Shown here piece after piece: positions 26,610-36,188 of a stretch of DNA of 55,972 nucleotides (the first letter of the stretch is position 1; the number at the start of each line of letters is the position of its first letter). Source of the stretch: Hominimerdicola alba (GTDB taxonomy: Bacteria; Bacillota; Clostridia; Oscillospirales; Ruminococcaceae). Location: contig NZ_FOAT01000019.1 in the NCBI RefSeq assembly GCF_900109655.1, forward strand, positions 1-55,972, in the 5' to 3' direction. Both the position numbers and the translations under genes were made by a program. A model generated the notes under the pieces. It saw only the letters and a program-made list of their open reading frames with translations, made no database searches and was not told the origin of the DNA.

Positions 26610-28820
26610 ATGAATACTAACAAACGCCCGCTCATCGGCGTATTGACCGCCCGAGCGTCGGAAGCTGAACAGCGGCAGCTACTCAAAGGCATACTATCTA
26701 AAGCCTATGAGCTTGACATGGATATCGCTGTATTTTCAAATGTATATAATATTTCGGAGTACTATGCAGATGTTGAGGTGGAAAACAAGGTCTACGAGCT
26801 GGTACATTCCGAACAGCTCGATGGTGTTATAGTCACTTATGAATCTCTTATTTATCCCGATATGCAGAAGAGCATCTGTGAACATATCAAGGCTCTTGAT
26901 GTACCTGTTGTTATGATAGATGCAAAAATAGACGGCTTCACCTGTATAAATACAGATGTGAAGAGTGATCTGAGGGATATCGCCCGTCATCTAACCGATG
27001 TACACGGTATCAGAGATATAGATATACTGACAGGTCAGGAGGAGCTTGAAACCTCACAGCTTCGTATCGAAGGCGTGAGAGAGATCATGATGGAAAGAGG
27101 TCTCCCATTCAGCGAAGAAAATGTGATATACGGCAACTTCTGGAACACCTCGGGTGAAGATCTGGCAGAGGATTACATAAGCGGAAAGCGAAGGATACCT
27201 CAGGCTGTGATATGTGCAAATGATTATATGGCTTACGGACTTCTTGATAAACTTTTCCACTACGACATATCAATCCCTGAAGACCTTACAGTAATAGGAT
27301 ATGAACATATCGGAGAAAGGATCTATCACTCCCCTGTTCTGACCACCTATCAGCGCAACCGTGCAGCCATAGGTGCAAAAGCCGCAGCACTTATCTATTC
27401 AAAGCTCACAGGGGCTCCAACGCAGGATATCGACACTTCCGGATACATGATTCCCGGCTACACCTGTTCCTGCGGTATGGAGAAAAAATATCTCCTTGAA
27501 GAACTGGTGGATGTCAGGGAAATCAAAAAATATAACGATATGAATTTCTGCGGAACATTTGAACAGCAGGCCGTCACCTGCCGATCCATCTCCGATTACA
27601 TACAAACTCTGCGGAACTTTTCCAACATGATAAGAAATGTTTCGGGTATATATCTATGCCTGTATGAGGATTGGTGTACACGTTCACACAAGGCTTCTAT
27701 AAAAGATTTCTCAAACAATGAACCTATGATATGTTACACCATAATCAGCCCCGACAAAGTCATGGATGACCCCGCTTTCTTCACAAGGGGTCAGCTGTAC
27801 CCTTCTGAACTTATCGGTGCAGAAGACAAAAAGTTTCTCTTTTTCGTACCATTGTTTTCAGAGGGAAAGGAACTCGGGCATTTCATTTTCCGGTACACCT
27901 CACCCGATACCTATGATCAGGCAATGATCGTGTGGCTGAAAATAACCGTTAATGCACTTCAGGTGCTCCGCATGAAAAATGACATCAACACCCTGCTTGA
28001 ATGTACCAATCTATCGGAGTACCACGACACTGCTACAGGGCTTTACAACGAACAGGGCTTCACCAACGAGCTTGCCAACGCCTGCAAAAAGCTGGGCGAG
28101 CAGGAAAATCTTGCTCTTATAATGGTACGCACAGGCATCTTTTCCGACGACAGCCGTATCGATAAGAAAAATCTCTCTGTAAGAATGGATATAGAGATCT
28201 CGGATTGTCTGAACCAGACCACCGCCAATATCAACGGTTTCTGCGGAAAGCTTTCAGACAAGCTGTATATCATTTCCGCCACAGGACAATTTACAGATGA
28301 AGATATCGCCCTTATCACGGATAAGCTGGAGATCATAATATCACATTCTCCCCTTTACATTCAGGAAAGAGGTATTGACACCCTCTTTATGGCATCAAAA
28401 CTCATCTCGGCTGATGATAACACTGAGGAGTGTATATCTGCACTTAGCGAAGATATCAACATGAAGATCAAACAGCTTTCCGATAAACGGCATCACGCCT
28501 ACTACAATGACTACCTGCAGGTCAGGAACTCCATGTACCGCGACCCCGGAAACGAGTGGGACGCCCAGAAGACTTGCCGTGATTTCCGCCTGAGCTACGG
28601 ACATTTCCGTGCCACCTACAAGGATATTTTCGGCATAAGCTTCCATCAGGATCTTATAATGAGCCGCATCGCCATGGCGAAATATCTCCTGCTCACCACC
28701 ACCATAGGCATACCTGCTATATCCTTTAAATGCGGTTATAAGGACGAAAAATATTTCATGCGCCAGTTCCGACAGCTTACAGGCAGTACCCCCAACAGCT
28801 ACCGCAACAGTTCTATCTGA
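26610..28820 (+). CDS. AraC-family regulator with PBP-like sugar sensor and degenerate GGDEF-like domain
   Basis: About 736 residues from ATG 26610, which is 7 nt after AGAAGGGG; ATGs at 26604 and 26589 are worse placed. Residues about 6-275 are a LacI/GalR-type periplasmic-binding-protein fold (RPLIGVLTARASEAEQRQLL, DGVIVTYES, AVICANDYMAYGLLD, EDLTVIGYEH) without the usual HTH. About 285-470 is a GAF-like region. About 475-620 starts TATGLYNEQGF like a GGDEF domain but lacks the GGDEF signature. About 630-736 is an AraC double HTH (AISFKCGYKDEKYFMRQFRQ). The architecture parallels XylR-type regulators in which the sensor binds a sugar. Given its divergence from the GH10 gene, control of xylan-degradation genes is a strong inference. 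Confidence 0.85.
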   Translation: MNTNKRPLIGVLTARASEAEQRQLLKGILSKAYELDMDIAVFSNVYNISEYYADVEVENKVYELVHSEQLDGVIVTYESLIYPDMQKSICEHIKALDVPVVMIDAKIDGFTCINTDVKSDLRDIARHLTDVHGIRDIDILTGQEELETSQLRIEGVREIMMERGLPFSEENVIYGNFWNTSGEDLAEDYISGKRRIPQAVICANDYMAYGLLDKLFHYDISIPEDLTVIGYEHIGERIYHSPVLTTYQRNRAAIGAKAAALIYSKLTGAPTQDIDTSGYMIPGYTCSCGMEKKYLLEELVDVREIKKYNDMNFCGTFEQQAVTCRSISDYIQTLRNFSNMIRNVSGIYLCLYEDWCTRSHKASIKDFSNNEPMICYTIISPDKVMDDPAFFTRGQLYPSELIGAEDKKFLFFVPLFSEGKELGHFIFRYTSPDTYDQAMIVWLKITVNALQVLRMKNDINTLLECTNLSEYHDTATGLYNEQGFTNELANACKKLGEQENLALIMVRTGIFSDDSRIDKKNLSVRMDIEISDCLNQTTANINGFCGKLSDKLYIISATGQFTDEDIALITDKLEIIISHSPLYIQERGIDTLFMASKLISADDNTEECISALSEDINMKIKQLSDKRHHAYYNDYLQVRNSMYRDPGNEWDAQKTCRDFRLSYGHFRATYKDIFGISFHQDLIMSRIAMAKYLLLTTTIGIPAISFKCGYKDEKYFMRQFRQLTGSTPNSYRNSSI

Positions 28821-28855
28821 ATATCGCTGATGATACTTTGTATACCATCACAAAA

Positions 28856-28890
28856 ATCCGGCAGACTCCAAAGTCCGCCGGATCTTTTTT
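28856..28890 (+). terminator. Terminator of the regulator gene
   Basis: Stem ATCCGGCAGACT / AGTCCGCCGGAT followed by CTTTTTTG. The As at its left side may let it work for the convergent gene ending at 28913 too. Confidence 0.8.
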
Positions 28891-28912
28891 GCTCGTTATT
28901 TTTGAAATACTA

Positions 28913-31900
28913 TTACTTCACAGTAACCGAGAATGCTCTTGCGTTCAGGTTGGAAGTATCCCACTTTCCGTTTACCTTTGCACAGATCACCATCTCAACC
29001 TTTGTGCCTGCTTTCAGTTTGGGTGAAGTGAATATTGTATCCTTAGTGTAAGAATATACTTTCCACTTGCCGCCTTGCTTGACTGCCACACCGTACTCCG
29101 TTGCCCCCTTAGCCTTTGTCCATTTGATCTTGAACTGATGATACTGCACGTTGTACTCGATATTTTCGACAGCAGGATATTTAGTTGTCTCTTCCAGAGG
29201 TGTTACAGTTATCGCTTTGGAAGCATCCATCTTCCACTCGCCGTTTACCATAACAGCAACTGCTACCTTGTAGTTTGTTCCTGCTTTCAGGTTCTTCAGA
29301 ACGTAGGATGTTCCATCGCCCTTAGCAAGCATCTGCCACTTGCCACCTGCATAGCCGCACACAGCGTACTTTTCAGCTTCCAATATCTCTGTCCATGTGA
29401 GTTTGACAGCATTTCTGCCTTTCTCAAAAGTTAAATCGGGAGACTTATAAGACGAAGGTGAATACTTGTATGTATCGGTATACTCCTTACCGCCTATAGT
29501 TGCCTTAGCGGTATATATGGTCACATCGCCCGCGCCCTTTTCCGAGGAAACCTCAGCCGCATAACTGACTTTCGCACCGCAGTCACTGCATACGAAACAG
29601 AATTCAGCGGCGAAGATATCACATTTCTTTTTCCATCTGCACTGGGGCTTTTCGGAATAATGATGCTCTGAAGCCTTTGCAAGTATTTCGTCCTCGGTCA
29701 GACTTGTTCCGTGCGAGAAATCGAATCGCTCGATCTGACCCTTTGTCAGAGAGAGAGAATCATCAGTAATCGGTATGGATATGATATAATTATTTCCATC
29801 AACTTTTACACACAGCATATCAGGACTAATGCTCTTACCGAATTGAATAACATCATATGAACGCCCCCATATGGATTGATCTTCGATCACATCATGTCCA
29901 TCGCCAAGTTCAAAGTAATATGTATCATCATACTCCTTGCCTCTTATATAGTCATTTCCCTTGCCACAGATGATATAGTGGTTCTCATCAGGTACAATGA
30001 ACGAATCGTCACCATCGGTAGCCTCAACTACTGCCATATCGAGCATTTCCAAAAATGTCCACTCTACACCGTTAGCAAATTTCGCTTTCTCGATAGGGTG
30101 AAGAGGACCTGAAAAACCGGACTGATATATACCTGGCAACTCAACTGCATCTTCAGAATCCTTGACCTTGATCGTTATTGTATTGCCAAAACGAGCTATG
30201 TATACTTCATCAGAATTGATATCCTCAAACAGTACAGTGTCCTCACCGCCTGGAGGATATGAACCGCCGTTTGATTCATTGAAAATATCGTGACCGTCAC
30301 CGCGGCGGAATATCAGAGTATCGGTGCCGCCGCCCGCATTTACAAAGTCATTGCCTTTGCCGGGGGTTATAACATCATCTCCGCCACTTGTATAGTACTT
30401 GTCATCGCCGTCTGTACCAACTATGAAATATCCGATAGAATCCTTTCCGGTAAATTCGGAAGTATCCTCGACATATCTGCTGCGGTCGAGATAATCATGA
30501 AGATTCCATACAGTTCCGTCCTTGAATACCACATACTCAATTGGCTCCCTATACTTTGATGCACCATTCTGATAAACACCGGGGATATGAACCGAACCCT
30601 TTTTATCACCCTTAACATAGAAAGTAAAGCCGCTGTCTCTGCGGACATAAACATCTTCAGGGTTGAGGTCTGCAAAGTAAACTACATCGGTACCGCCGTT
30701 GGACCAAGCATTTATCGAATCAGTGATAGTATCATTGCCGTCACCGTAGTAATACACAAAAACATCATCGCCGAAACCACTGTTTATGGTATCGTCACCC
30801 TCACCTGCAACAACGATATTATTGCCGTCAAGAGTAATTACGTCATCGCCCTTGCCACTGAGAATTACGTTATAACCGGGATCATCTGCGGTGAAAAGTC
30901 TGTTGCGTTCACGGCTTATTGTGATATTATCGTTTCCGTCTTCTGCAACGATAATATCATTTCCGTTTGATACAGTTACATTATTGTTGCCGCTGCCTGC
31001 ATGGATATAGTATTCATCGCCGCCCTCGGCTGTTATAGTATCGCTTCCCTTTTCGCCCCAGATAACAGTGGATTCGAGATAGCCATTTATCTCGTCATCT
31101 TCGGGAGTTCCCTTTATCTTGTTTACAAGCTTTATGATATCCGTATAACCGAGAGTTATATCAGGCGAGAACTGTATATTCTCCACCCTGTTCAGCGGGT
31201 TTTCAAAGTAGTCATCAACAAATACAAGTGTTTCATTGGCAACGTCAAGTATATACAGATCACCGCCGTCACGGTAGAGGGTAAAATGTGTATCCGATGT
31301 GTCATAATCGAATACTATCGTATCTTCATCACCGGAATTGCGCTCGCAGAAATCACGGATGTAAACATAGCCGCTGCCTTTTTGTATCTTGTATGTATCG
31401 CTGCCCGAAGCGCAGTTGTAGATGAAGTTCTTATCATAAGAAGGTGTTAACTTTACTTCATCTTCAACAATATTCCAGTAGCCATATTCGGTCATGAAAT
31501 CTTCGATCTGCTGTAATGCTTCATTACGTGTATTTATGGCAAAGAAGACCTTGTCCAGTTTCTTGAGAATCTCACACGCCTGAGCAACAGTTATTTCAAC
31601 GAATACATCGCCCTGAAGAACATCAGGTCTGTTTTCAAGACCATACACAAGTCCGTCACGGTAAAGCACTGCATCGCCATCGATGTAATACAGCTCATAT
31701 CTACCAGGATTTGCAGTAAGATCCTCATAGTCTTCCTGAGTCATCACAATTTTAGCCTGCTCGTCAAAATTCTCGGTGATGTATTCCTTGCTGATATTTG
31801 CGTGACCTGTGATCTTGTATTCATCATACTTATACTTTATCAGCTTGAATACGCTGATGAACTTAATGATGCCATGTGGGTCAAAATCAGGATCATACAC

Positions 31901-32134
31901 AGCATCTATAAACTCGGCATACTCTTTTGCTTTGCCCTCAAGTGTAGGATCATCGGCAAAATTTGTGCCTTCCTTCAGCGGATCGCTTATGCCTTTGACT
32001 ATTGCCAATGCCTGAACCGTGTCGGTCATAGCCGCATAGTCATCAAAGTAATCTGCAGCAAAAGCCGGTACAGCACAGCCGAAAGTCAGCGTAAGTGCCA
32101 GAACAGACGCCATGATTCTCTTCGTAGTTTTCAT
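28913..32134 (-). CDS. Secreted RTX (haemolysin-type Ca-binding repeat) protein with Fn3/CBM37 modules
   Basis: 1073 residues. Sec signal peptide 1-27 (AVPAFAA). About 28-340 is a domain of unknown type. About 345-500 carries glycine/aspartate nonapeptide-like repeats (GSGNNNVTVSNGNDIIV, GEGDDTINSGFGDDVFV, GDGNDTITD). About 500-790 repeats an RTX-associated HCBP-related module (DTVLFEDINSDEVYIARFGN, VELPGIYQSG, FANGVEWTFLEML). Cys residues near 810-835 (C-x5-C, C-x2-C-x2-C) suggest a metal-bound ribbon. An Fn3-like module and a CBM37-like module end the protein. RTX repeats fold on calcium outside the cell. No enzyme motif is seen. AGGAGG lies 8 nt before the ATG. Monocistronic; promoter at 32209-32237. 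Confidence 0.85.
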   Translation of the reverse strand: MKTTKRIMASVLALTLTFGCAVPAFAADYFDDYAAMTDTVQALAIVKGISDPLKEGTNFADDPTLEGKAKEYAEFIDAVYDPDFDPHGIIKFISVFKLIKYKYDEYKITGHANISKEYITENFDEQAKIVMTQEDYEDLTANPGRYELYYIDGDAVLYRDGLVYGLENRPDVLQGDVFVEITVAQACEILKKLDKVFFAINTRNEALQQIEDFMTEYGYWNIVEDEVKLTPSYDKNFIYNCASGSDTYKIQKGSGYVYIRDFCERNSGDEDTIVFDYDTSDTHFTLYRDGGDLYILDVANETLVFVDDYFENPLNRVENIQFSPDITLGYTDIIKLVNKIKGTPEDDEINGYLESTVIWGEKGSDTITAEGGDEYYIHAGSGNNNVTVSNGNDIIVAEDGNDNITISRERNRLFTADDPGYNVILSGKGDDVITLDGNNIVVAGEGDDTINSGFGDDVFVYYYGDGNDTITDSINAWSNGGTDVVYFADLNPEDVYVRRDSGFTFYVKGDKKGSVHIPGVYQNGASKYREPIEYVVFKDGTVWNLHDYLDRSRYVEDTSEFTGKDSIGYFIVGTDGDDKYYTSGGDDVITPGKGNDFVNAGGGTDTLIFRRGDGHDIFNESNGGSYPPGGEDTVLFEDINSDEVYIARFGNTITIKVKDSEDAVELPGIYQSGFSGPLHPIEKAKFANGVEWTFLEMLDMAVVEATDGDDSFIVPDENHYIICGKGNDYIRGKEYDDTYYFELGDGHDVIEDQSIWGRSYDVIQFGKSISPDMLCVKVDGNNYIISIPITDDSLSLTKGQIERFDFSHGTSLTEDEILAKASEHHYSEKPQCRWKKKCDIFAAEFCFVCSDCGAKVSYAAEVSSEKGAGDVTIYTAKATIGGKEYTDTYKYSPSSYKSPDLTFEKGRNAVKLTWTEILEAEKYAVCGYAGGKWQMLAKGDGTSYVLKNLKAGTNYKVAVAVMVNGEWKMDASKAITVTPLEETTKYPAVENIEYNVQYHQFKIKWTKAKGATEYGVAVKQGGKWKVYSYTKDTIFTSPKLKAGTKVEMVICAKVNGKWDTSNLNARAFSVTVK

Positions 32135-32208
32135 GTGATTAAACCTCCTGTCTAAATTATCTTTTTTGTCCTAATTAAACATATCCATTGTTTTACAATG
32201 ACGCAGTC

Positions 32209-32237
32209 ATTATACTACAAAATATATAATTGGTCAA
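32209..32237 (-). promoter_or_regulatory. Promoter of the RTX-CBM37 gene
   Basis: Minus strand: TTGACC (32232-32237), 17 bp, TATAAT (32209-32214). Confidence 0.75.
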
Positions 32238-32587
32238 TAGTTTTATATAATATATATAATTTCATACATTTTTTAACCATCATTAAGTAAATATAATCAT
32301 CATTATTTCATAATTGGTAAAATATTATTTCGTCAGAATTAATGATATCATTGAAAACCAAAACCATCTACCTCAACATCAAGGCTGCACTGCTTAACTT
32401 AACGTATATTACAGCAGTTAAGTAAAGCGTACAATCGTAAAAATGCCCATTAATCATTAATCCTTATTATTTGAATTTAACAAAAATATTAACAATCGCA
32501 AGAATTTACTTTACATACGATAATTGCTATGTTATTATAATAGTGTAGGTGAACTGAAAAACGGTCATTTTGTACTTGTCATTTTTG

Positions 32588-32615
32588 AAAAAACTCATTG
32601 ATCTATGAGTTTTTT
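32588..32615 (+). terminator. Terminator-like hairpin inside the GH9 leader (possible attenuator)
   Basis: Stem AAAAAACTCAT / ATGAGTTTTTT with a 6-nt loop. The T-run is part of the right arm. It sits about 50 nt after the likely transcription start and 185 nt before the GH9 ATG, so it would interrupt the GH9 transcript unless bypassed. It could also end a short leader RNA. Confidence 0.5.
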
Positions 32616-32800
32616 GCTGAGATACAAGAAGCCTGATGATCTACGTTTGCCCGGAGACAGATCATATTTTCATTTCAGAGACAGACACTTTTATCAGCCG
32701 CGCAAATTTTAACCCGGAACTTTTGCGACGGCTGTAAAATCGTTTACTCATATTTGAAAATTAGTATCTGCTAAATAAACCTACAGAAAGGAAGATTTAT

Positions 32801-35800
32801 ATGGGAAAGGGAAATTTTCTCAAAAGATCACTTGCCTGCGTATCCGCAGCAGCAATGATGCTCACCGGTAATGCAGTATCGATCGCTGATGCCGCTGTGA
32901 TCGACAAAGATAATCCCAACAACTACCACAACTATGCAGAAGCTCTGCAGCTTGCTCTTTGTTTCTACGATGCAAACAAGTGCGGCGACCAGGTAACAGG
33001 TGACGGCTATTACTCATGGCGTAATAACTGTCATGTGAAGGATGGCTACATCCCGCTGCAGCCCATGAGTCCTATGCCTACGATTGGCAAGGGCAAGACC
33101 GACGATCAGTTACAGGAGGACCAGGGCCTCGGAAACACCGATGACGGCAAGACCAAGCCCAACCTCGGCGATACTGACCCCTCACTCTATGTCGGCGTCA
33201 ATATGTCGCAGAAGTTCATCGACAAGAACAGGAAGTACCTCGATCCTGACGGAGATGGTACTCTCGACCTGACAGGCGGCTGGCACGACGCGGGCGACCA
33301 CGTTAAGTTCGGTCTCCCCGGAAGCTACTCCGCCTCCACTGTGGGCTGGGGCTACTATGAGTTCCGTGATTCCTACAAGGAACTGGGTCTTGACAAGCAC
33401 GTTGAGGACGAACTCCACTGGATAAACGACTACTTCATGAAAGTTACTTTCATGGACGACAAGGATAATGTCATCGCTTACTGCTATCAGGTGGGCGAGG
33501 GTAACAACGACCACAACTACTGGTGCCCTCCTGAGCTCCAGGTAGAGGACACAATGGTAGCTTCTTCTTCATGCGCTGTTAAGCGTCCTGCTTACTTCGC
33601 AACCGAAGAGATGCCAGCTTCTGACCAGTGTGCAGGTGCTGCTGCATCGCTGGCTATCAACTACCTCAACTTCAAGGACACTGAACCTGCATACGCTAAG
33701 AAGTGCCTGAAATACGCTAAGGCACTTTACGATTTCGCAGTAAAGACACACGTTGAAGACTGGGAGCCCGGCAAGGTGCCCAACTGTTACAGCTTGGGCT
33801 ACGACGGCGGTTTCTATACCTCCAGCTATGACTACGATGAGCTGGCATGGGCTGCTGTATGGCTCTATTACTGTACCGAAGACTACGATTATATCAACGA
33901 TATCATCGCAGTTGACGAGACTACCATAAACGACAAGGGTGCTCATCCCTACACAGGATATATGAAGCGTATCATCACCGATACAGGCAACTGCTGGCAG
34001 AACATCTGGGTACACTGCTGGGATACAGTATGGGGCGGCGTATTCGCTAAGCTGGCTCCTGTTACCAATACAGCACGTGACTGGTACATCTTCCGCTACA
34101 ACCTTGAATTCTGGTCAGGCTGCGCTGAAAGCGTAGATTCCTCCGAATGGGGTTATGAGCCTGTTCACGGTCACAAGTACTTCGGTATGGATGACTATCT
34201 CTGGAACACAAAGATGACTGCAGATAAGATCGCTGATCTTCCTATCAGCGAGACCAGCGGCGACTTCATCGCTAAGTCTCCCAAGGGCTGGGCAGTCGTA
34301 TCGGGCTACGGCTCTGCACGTTACAACACAGCTGCAGGTCTCTGCGCTTGCGTATACGCAAAGACCACAAAGGACGAAACATTCCTGCCCTGGGCAAGAG
34401 CTCAGATGGAATACATCCTCGGCAACAACCCCATGGGTTATGCTTATGAGGTAGGCTACGGCAACAACTTCGCAAGCCATCCTCACCACCGTGCATCTCA
34501 CTGCTCCGCTACACAGAGCATGGACGATCCCGTAACACAGGTACACACCCTCTGGGGCGCACTTGTAGGCGGTCCCGATCTTAAAGATAATCACGTTGAT
34601 ATTACCAAGGACTACATCTACAACGAGGTAACAGACGACTATAACGCAGGCTTCTGCGGCGACCTTGCAGGTCTTTATCACTACTACGGACGCAAGGGCG
34701 GTAAGGATGCCAAGGAGAACAAACTGATCGAGAACTTCGATATGTCCTCCAACGCAAAGGGCTACGATCAGGTAGACGAAAAGGGCAATAAGCTGCCTGT
34801 AGGATACTTCGTATCAGGTGCTAAGGCTCAGGAAAAGGAAGACGGTGTTCAGCTGAAGGTCGTTCTTCACAATAGAACAGTTAATCCTCCAAGATTCGAG
34901 TGCGATGTTAAGGCAAGATATTTCTTCAACATCAAGGAACTCCAGGATAAGGGTTACGGCATCGATTATATCACCGCACGTATCGACTACGATCAGGTTG
35001 CAGGATATTCCAACAACAAGTCACACGCAACTCTTTCCGACCCCGTTAAGTACGACAATAAGGGTACATACTACGTTGAGATCACATGGAAGGACTGCAA
35101 GTTCTACGGCAGCCGTGTTTACCAGTTCGCTCTCACAACAAAGATGGATCCCGATAAGTTCATCTTCCCCGAGTGGGATTCTTCAAACGACTACAGCTAT
35201 GGCGATCTTGTAAGCTTTGACGATGATAACGCAGCTGAAGCTATCACAAACAAGATCACACTTTACGCTGACGGCAAGCTCATCTGGGGCACAGAGCCTA
35301 ACGGCAAGACTGCTGCTGATGAAAACACCAGCGGCAACAATACAGAAGTTGCTAACCCTACCGTTAAATGTGATTCCACCACATCCAATTCCGCAAAGAT
35401 CAGCTGGAGCAAGGTTAGCGGTGCAACCAAGTACGGCGTATACGGCAACGAAAACGGAACCTGGAAAAAGGTTACTGAACTTACAGGTACTTCCTACACA
35501 TTCAGCGGCCTTAAGCCCAGCAAGAGCTACAAGATAGCTGTTCTTGCATTCGTAAACGGCAAGTATAGTTCCGATTTCTCCAAGGCAATAACATTCACTA
35601 CCAAGAGTGAATCTTCTTCCACTACTTCTGATTACCCAGAGATAATCAAGGTAGATTACAGCGAAGATTATCACCAGGTTAGACTGACATGGAAGCCTGT
35701 AAAGGGTGCGACCAACTATGGTATCGCTGTATATCTGGCAGGCAAGTGGAGAGTTCAGACTTCTTCCATCTCTGCATCCGCTACAAGCTATGTTACTCCC

Positions 35801-35911
35801 AAGAACCTTACACCCGGCAAGAGCTACAAGGTAGCTGTGGCTGCAAAGGTAAACGGCACTTGGACAGTAAATGATTCCCTCAAGCACGCTGTTACAGTTA
35901 CTGTAAAGTAA
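32801..35911 (+). CDS. GH9 cellulase with CBM3-like, Fn3-like and CBM37 modules
   Basis: 1036 residues. Signal peptide about 1-31. GH9 domain about 40-640: GGWHDAGDHVKF places the catalytic Asp163/Asp166, then HPHHRAS, and NEVTDDYNAGF gives the acid Glu609. An extra Gly/Asp/Lys-rich loop at about 90-128 is absent from the second GH9 in this window. A CBM3-like module (about 650-840, GVQLKVVLHNRTVN, FFNIKELQ) follows, as in processive endoglucanases, then an Fn3-like module (about 850-935) and CBM37 (about 945-1036). It should cut beta-1,4-glucan in cellulose. In R. albus, Cel9-type enzymes are known to carry CBM37. GAAAGGAAG precedes the ATG. No dockerin. Confidence 0.93.
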   Translation: MGKGNFLKRSLACVSAAAMMLTGNAVSIADAAVIDKDNPNNYHNYAEALQLALCFYDANKCGDQVTGDGYYSWRNNCHVKDGYIPLQPMSPMPTIGKGKTDDQLQEDQGLGNTDDGKTKPNLGDTDPSLYVGVNMSQKFIDKNRKYLDPDGDGTLDLTGGWHDAGDHVKFGLPGSYSASTVGWGYYEFRDSYKELGLDKHVEDELHWINDYFMKVTFMDDKDNVIAYCYQVGEGNNDHNYWCPPELQVEDTMVASSSCAVKRPAYFATEEMPASDQCAGAAASLAINYLNFKDTEPAYAKKCLKYAKALYDFAVKTHVEDWEPGKVPNCYSLGYDGGFYTSSYDYDELAWAAVWLYYCTEDYDYINDIIAVDETTINDKGAHPYTGYMKRIITDTGNCWQNIWVHCWDTVWGGVFAKLAPVTNTARDWYIFRYNLEFWSGCAESVDSSEWGYEPVHGHKYFGMDDYLWNTKMTADKIADLPISETSGDFIAKSPKGWAVVSGYGSARYNTAAGLCACVYAKTTKDETFLPWARAQMEYILGNNPMGYAYEVGYGNNFASHPHHRASHCSATQSMDDPVTQVHTLWGALVGGPDLKDNHVDITKDYIYNEVTDDYNAGFCGDLAGLYHYYGRKGGKDAKENKLIENFDMSSNAKGYDQVDEKGNKLPVGYFVSGAKAQEKEDGVQLKVVLHNRTVNPPRFECDVKARYFFNIKELQDKGYGIDYITARIDYDQVAGYSNNKSHATLSDPVKYDNKGTYYVEITWKDCKFYGSRVYQFALTTKMDPDKFIFPEWDSSNDYSYGDLVSFDDDNAAEAITNKITLYADGKLIWGTEPNGKTAADENTSGNNTEVANPTVKCDSTTSNSAKISWSKVSGATKYGVYGNENGTWKKVTELTGTSYTFSGLKPSKSYKIAVLAFVNGKYSSDFSKAITFTTKSESSSTTSDYPEIIKVDYSEDYHQVRLTWKPVKGATNYGIAVYLAGKWRVQTSSISASATSYVTPKNLTPGKSYKVAVAAKVNGTWTVNDSLKHAVTVTVK

Positions 35912-35968
35912 TTACAGAAAACAAAAGGCGAAATCAACGGCTAAGTTATAACAGCCTGAAATGAATTG

Positions 35969-36010
35969 ACATGCCGGAGCTCATATGAGTTCCGGCGTGT
36001 TATTTTATTA
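35969..36010 (+). terminator. Terminator of the GH9 gene
   Basis: Stem ACATGCCGGAGCTCA / TGAGTTCCGGCGTGT (two G-T pairs) followed by TATTTTATTATCTT. Confidence 0.7.
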
Positions 36011-36074
36011 TCTTATTTAAACAACAGAAGGACCTTGAATTTATATGTTTTACAATTGTGATATAAGCGTTGTT

Positions 36075-36097
36075 GGATACTATTTAATATAGTATCC
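36075..36097. repeat. Palindrome between convergent genes
   Basis: Perfect 9-bp inverted repeat GGATACTAT / ATAGTATCC around TTAAT, with no T-tract. Role unknown. Confidence 0.5.
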
Positions 36098-36114
36098 TCT
36101 CAAAACGTACAGTA

Positions 36115-36149
36115 AAAGCCAAAAAAGTCCGGCACTCAGCCGGACTTTT
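36115..36149 (-). terminator. Terminator of the Gly-rich CBM37 protein gene
   Basis: 11-bp perfect stem AAAAGTCCGGC / GCCGGACTTTT. On the minus strand it runs into TTTTGGCTTTT. Confidence 0.8.
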
Positions 36150-36188
36150 CTGTCGTTTCTTTTGAAATGATCTATAAGAGGAGTTTTA

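Larger units (their letters stand above)
32135..32800. other. Divergent intergenic region between RTX and GH9 genes
   Basis: AT-rich, no gene. It holds the RTX promoter (32209-32237), a small inverted repeat ACTTAAC / GTTAAGT at 32397-32423, a TATAAT at 32536-32541 with a poorly spaced TTTACA upstream (likely GH9 promoter), and then a leader of about 250 nt with the terminator-like hairpin at 32588-32615. Confidence 0.55.
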
